A stretch of DNA of 8,397 nucleotides from positions 1 to 8,397 of the forward strand of contig CAMLLI010000135.1 of the NCBI GenBank assembly GCA_946480685.1, in the 5' to 3' direction. Made by a program: the position numbers and the translations under genes. This DNA comes from an uncultured Flammeovirgaceae bacterium (lineage in GTDB: Bacteria > Bacteroidota > Bacteroidia > Cytophagales > Cyclobacteriaceae). Each line of letters opens with the position of its first letter. Positions within the stretch are counted from its first letter, which is position 1. Below the pieces are notes generated by a model that did no database searches, was not told the DNA's origin, and saw only the letters and a list, made by a program, of their open reading frames with translations. Positions 5,458 through 8,397 of the stretch are shown piece by piece.

Positions 5458-8397
5458 ATGATGTTGCGAAGAGTATTACTTGCTGTTCTGCTGCTAACTG
5501 TAATTATTACCGCCCCCGTAAAAGCCCAGCAGGCGCGGGAAGTATTCGGCAAGAACAGAATTCAATACCGCCAGTTCGATTGGGTATACCTGAGCGGAGA
5601 AAATTTTGATGTATACTATTACGATGCCCGTAAAGGAGTTGCCCAGGAAGCACTCGAATACCTCGAAGCCGAGTTCGATCGCATTACCGACATGATCGAC
5701 TACCCCCCTTACTTCAAAACAAAAGTATTTGTATATAACTCCCTATCGGATCTGCGTCAAAGCAACATGGGCCTGAACCGTAACACCAACAAGATTGGTG
5801 GCGAAACCGAATTTGTAAAGCCCTATATAGAAGTAGCACACCTCGGCACAGCACAGGAGTTTAAAGAAGAACTGCTTTTTAAAATCTCTGAACTGATGGT
5901 GAACGAGATGATGTTTGGCGGTAACCTGAAAGATATATTTCAAAGTTCTATACTGATGAGTCTGCCGGAATGGTTCGTGGCAGGTGCATCACAATATGTA
6001 GCGAAAGGTTGGACAGCCGAGATGGATGACTATATCCGTCAGCTGATGCGTACGCGCAAGGCGAAACGTGCTACAAAACTTTCGGGTAAAGATGCTGCAC
6101 TGGTAGGACAATCTATCTGGAATTTTATTACCGAGAAGTATGGCAAGAGCAGTATGGCCAACATTCTCAACTATACCCGCGTAACGCGCAACGAAGAGAA
6201 GAGCATTCAGATAACACTTGGTATCAGCTTCAAGCAGATGCTAACCGAATGGCAGCGTTACTACTCCGAGATGGAAGCTATAGTAGCGAAGTCGTATGTA
6301 AGCGCAGGCGATTCACTGGTCTTCGAATCTCCGAACAACCGCACAACGGAATATACCACGGTGAAAGTTAGTCCGGATGGCAGACATATAGCATACGCAG
6401 AGAACGATCGTGGCAGGTATATTATCAAGATCCGTTCGCTCGAAAGCGGAAAAGACAAAACGATTATTTCCGGCGGCAGTAAAGTGATCAACCAACGGGT
6501 TGACTACCGGCAGCCGCTCATCGCATGGTCGGACGCAAACACGTTGGGTGTGATCGGTGTAAAGCATGGTGAATATGTATTCTGGTTATACGACCTGAGC
6601 ACGAACAGCAAACAGCCGCGTGCACTCGAGCGCTTCAGCAACATTCGTAGCTTTAGTTTCTCCGGTAACGGCCGCCTCGTAATTCTCAGTGCCGACTTTG
6701 AAGGCAAGAGCGATCTCTTCCTGTTAAGTGCTCGCAGAGATCGTGTAAGAAGATTGACGAACGATCTGTACGATGACCTCGATCCTACATTTATACCGAA
6801 CAGCAATCGCATCGTCTTTTCTTCCAACCGTACAACGGATACGCTGCGCGCCAATACGAAACCTGAATTTGAAAAACTTACCAACAACTATAATCTATTC
6901 GTATTTGATCTTGATAGCTCCAGTCTGTTGCTGAAGCGTGTCACGAATACCCTGAGTAAAGATACCGGTCCGATTGCCAGCGATGAGAGTACATTTTATT
7001 ACCTGAGTGATCAGCGCGGTATAATAAACCTATTCCGCTATAATAGTGCCAACGGTATATATACGCAGGTAACGAACTATGCGAGCAGTGTTAAGAACTA
7101 CGACCTCAACGTTAACACCGGAACTATGGCGATGGTGATGACGGAGAATCAGCGGCAACGCATCTATGTAAACCGTTCGTTCAACGTCAATCGGCAGGTG
7201 TTTACTCCGGCAACGCGCAGAAAAGAATTGCAGCAGGCGCGTGTAATTCGCGAGAAGCGCAAGCAGGAAGAAAATAAAAACATGAGCATTAAAGATCTGC
7301 TCAATGCCCGGTTGAAGGAAGCACAGAAAGCAAATGACACTACTGCCGCACCTGCAGACTCTGTAAATATACCGGTAGATACTGTGCGTGCTCAAACACA
7401 AACAGATTCGATTCCTAAACCCGCGGCTGAGAAGAAACCGGATGTTGTGAATACCGATAATTATGTTTTTGAAGATGATGTTGTAAAACAGAATCAGCCA
7501 AGCGAATCATTCCTGACGCGCTATGCAAAGGCACGCGATAAAAGCAGAATTACCGGTCCATTCCCATACGAATCAAAATTCAGTGCCGATAACCTGGTAA
7601 CATCACTGGTGTGGGATCCGCTGCGTAGTTTGGGACTTCTCATTGAGACACAGATGAACGACATGTTGGAAAACTATCGCTTCATTGGTGGTTTGATGGT
7701 GCCGGTCGATCTGCAGGGTGGTGATGTATATGGTGAATTTCAATATTTACCTTCACTCATCGACTTTGGTATACGCTTCGATCGTAAAGCTATACGCTGG
7801 CAAACTGTTGAGACAGCCGATAACTTGCAGAGCCGTGACTTCAAGTATACACTCAATCGCCTGGAGATAAGCGCTGCACTTCCTATATCCGATCGTATTC
7901 GCTTTACTATAAAACCATTTGGTGCTATAGCACGCTCACTTGATCTTGGCGAATCTGATTTCCCGTCAGCGCCTCCATCGGCTGAACCCATTACGAATTA
8001 CTATGCCGGTGTTCGCTCCGAGCTGGTATACGATAACTCGGTTACTACCGGGTTAAACCTGATTGAAGGTAGTCGCGGTAAGATCAGCTTCCAGCATCAC
8101 CAGGGACTGAATAACCAGGACCTCAGCTTTACACAAGTGTCTGCCGACTTGCGCCACTATCAGCAGATTTATAAAGAGATCGTGTTAGCGGTGCGCGGTT
8201 ATGCCGGTACGTTCTTCGGTAATTCTCCTAAAGTATATATGCTGGGTGGTATGGATAACTGGATTGCCAACAAGACACGCTATACCGGAACGACAAGCAA
8301 AGGGCAACCGAATCCGCTCGGTGTAGCCTCTGCAAACCAGGATATACTCTTTATGGAATATGCTACCAACTTGCGCGGCTTCAACTATGGAACATTG
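5458..8397 (+). CDS. Exported TolB/WD40-like propeller protein with pseudo-peptidase N-domain and Omp85-like beta-barrel, 3' end outside window
   Basis: One frame is open for 980 codons to the right edge. Residues 1-23 are a signal peptide (MMLRRV, a Leu/Val/Ile core, then PVKAQQ). Residues about 27-285 resemble a gluzincin-type peptidase-MA domain (FDVYYYDARKG, KTKVFVYNSL, SLPEWFVAGASQYVAKGW), but where HExxH should be the sequence reads SELMV (144-148), so no zinc site is visible. Residues about 290-590 contain TolB/WD40-like blades, for example KVSPDGRHIAYAE (303-315), SFSFSGNGRLVILS (398-411) and DDLDPTFIPNSNRIVFSSNR (439-458). A charged, then Pro/Ala/Thr-rich linker spans about 595-700. 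From about 702 the alternating sequence resembles an outer-membrane barrel, with LGGMDNW followed by Leu-Arg-Gly-Phe at 972-975, like the loop-6 motif of Omp85 proteins. About 100 further residues probably lie beyond the edge. Tandem ATG codons (5458, 5461) mark the start, three bases after the oxidoreductase stop. The role is unknown; a Tol-like, envelope or surface-assembly role is inference. Confidence 0.8.
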   Translation, partial: MMLRRVLLAVLLLTVIITAPVKAQQAREVFGKNRIQYRQFDWVYLSGENFDVYYYDARKGVAQEALEYLEAEFDRITDMIDYPPYFKTKVFVYNSLSDLRQSNMGLNRNTNKIGGETEFVKPYIEVAHLGTAQEFKEELLFKISELMVNEMMFGGNLKDIFQSSILMSLPEWFVAGASQYVAKGWTAEMDDYIRQLMRTRKAKRATKLSGKDAALVGQSIWNFITEKYGKSSMANILNYTRVTRNEEKSIQITLGISFKQMLTEWQRYYSEMEAIVAKSYVSAGDSLVFESPNNRTTEYTTVKVSPDGRHIAYAENDRGRYIIKIRSLESGKDKTIISGGSKVINQRVDYRQPLIAWSDANTLGVIGVKHGEYVFWLYDLSTNSKQPRALERFSNIRSFSFSGNGRLVILSADFEGKSDLFLLSARRDRVRRLTNDLYDDLDPTFIPNSNRIVFSSNRTTDTLRANTKPEFEKLTNNYNLFVFDLDSSSLLLKRVTNTLSKDTGPIASDESTFYYLSDQRGIINLFRYNSANGIYTQVTNYASSVKNYDLNVNTGTMAMVMTENQRQRIYVNRSFNVNRQVFTPATRRKELQQARVIREKRKQEENKNMSIKDLLNARLKEAQKANDTTAAPADSVNIPVDTVRAQTQTDSIPKPAAEKKPDVVNTDNYVFEDDVVKQNQPSESFLTRYAKARDKSRITGPFPYESKFSADNLVTSLVWDPLRSLGLLIETQMNDMLENYRFIGGLMVPVDLQGGDVYGEFQYLPSLIDFGIRFDRKAIRWQTVETADNLQSRDFKYTLNRLEISAALPISDRIRFTIKPFGAIARSLDLGESDFPSAPPSAEPITNYYAGVRSELVYDNSVTTGLNLIEGSRGKISFQHHQGLNNQDLSFTQVSADLRHYQQIYKEIVLAVRGYAGTFFGNSPKVYMLGGMDNWIANKTRYTGTTSKGQPNPLGVASANQDILFMEYATNLRGFNYGTL

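Noticed and set aside
5878..5892. The large plus-strand gene as an active zinc peptidase
   Set aside because: The HExxH position reads SELMV and the third ligand position is Ala, so no metal site can be supported.
6261..7401. Minus-strand open frames at 6261-6491, 6313-6567, 6504-6887 and 7030-7401
   Set aside because: All lie opposite the propeller part of the long plus-strand gene and are rich in Arg, Ser and Cys, as expected for chance frames.
1..8397. CRISPR array, insertion sequence, tRNA, phage or defence genes
   Set aside because: No spaced direct repeats, terminal inverted repeats, transposase motifs or tRNA-like folds were seen; the window is almost entirely five long housekeeping or envelope genes.

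Overview
The window looks like chromosomal DNA of a member of the Bacteroidota, probably a Cytophagales-type organism. The grounds are a PorU-type gingipain-family sortase (type IX secretion exists only in this phylum's broad group), start regions without Shine-Dalgarno sequences, and a promoter-like TTG-N21-TATTTTTG that fits the Bacteroidota -33/-7 pattern. The species cannot be fixed from the sequence. Coding density is very high: there are five protein genes, no stretch over 100 bases without a gene, and no tRNA, rRNA, CRISPR array or mobile element that I could see.

Left block, minus strand (reading right to left from about 4314): a glyoxalase-II-like metallo-beta-lactamase-fold hydrolase, then pssA (phosphatidylserine synthase), then porU, which starts with TTG only 12 bases after the pssA stop and runs off the left edge. 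About 958 residues of PorU are present, including the signal peptide and both catalytic residues; the C-terminal part lies outside the window.

Right block, plus strand: a 75-base divergent intergenic region, then a DAO-family FAD-dependent oxidoreductase with a GTG start. Three bases after its stop begins a very large exported protein that runs off the right edge (980 residues present). It combines a signal peptide, a domain resembling the gluzincin peptidase-MA fold but without a metal-binding HExxH, a TolB/WD40-like propeller, a charged linker, and a beta-barrel with an Omp85-like Arg-Gly-Phe near the end of the visible sequence.

How they fit together: two of the five products act in the outer envelope. 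PorU processes and attaches type IX cargo at the cell surface, and the large protein is predicted to sit in the outer membrane with a periplasmic propeller. PssA makes the precursor of the main membrane phospholipid. The hydrolase and the oxidoreductase are probably cytoplasmic metabolic enzymes. The most unusual object is the propeller-barrel protein; a functional link between it and PorU is speculation based only on proximity.
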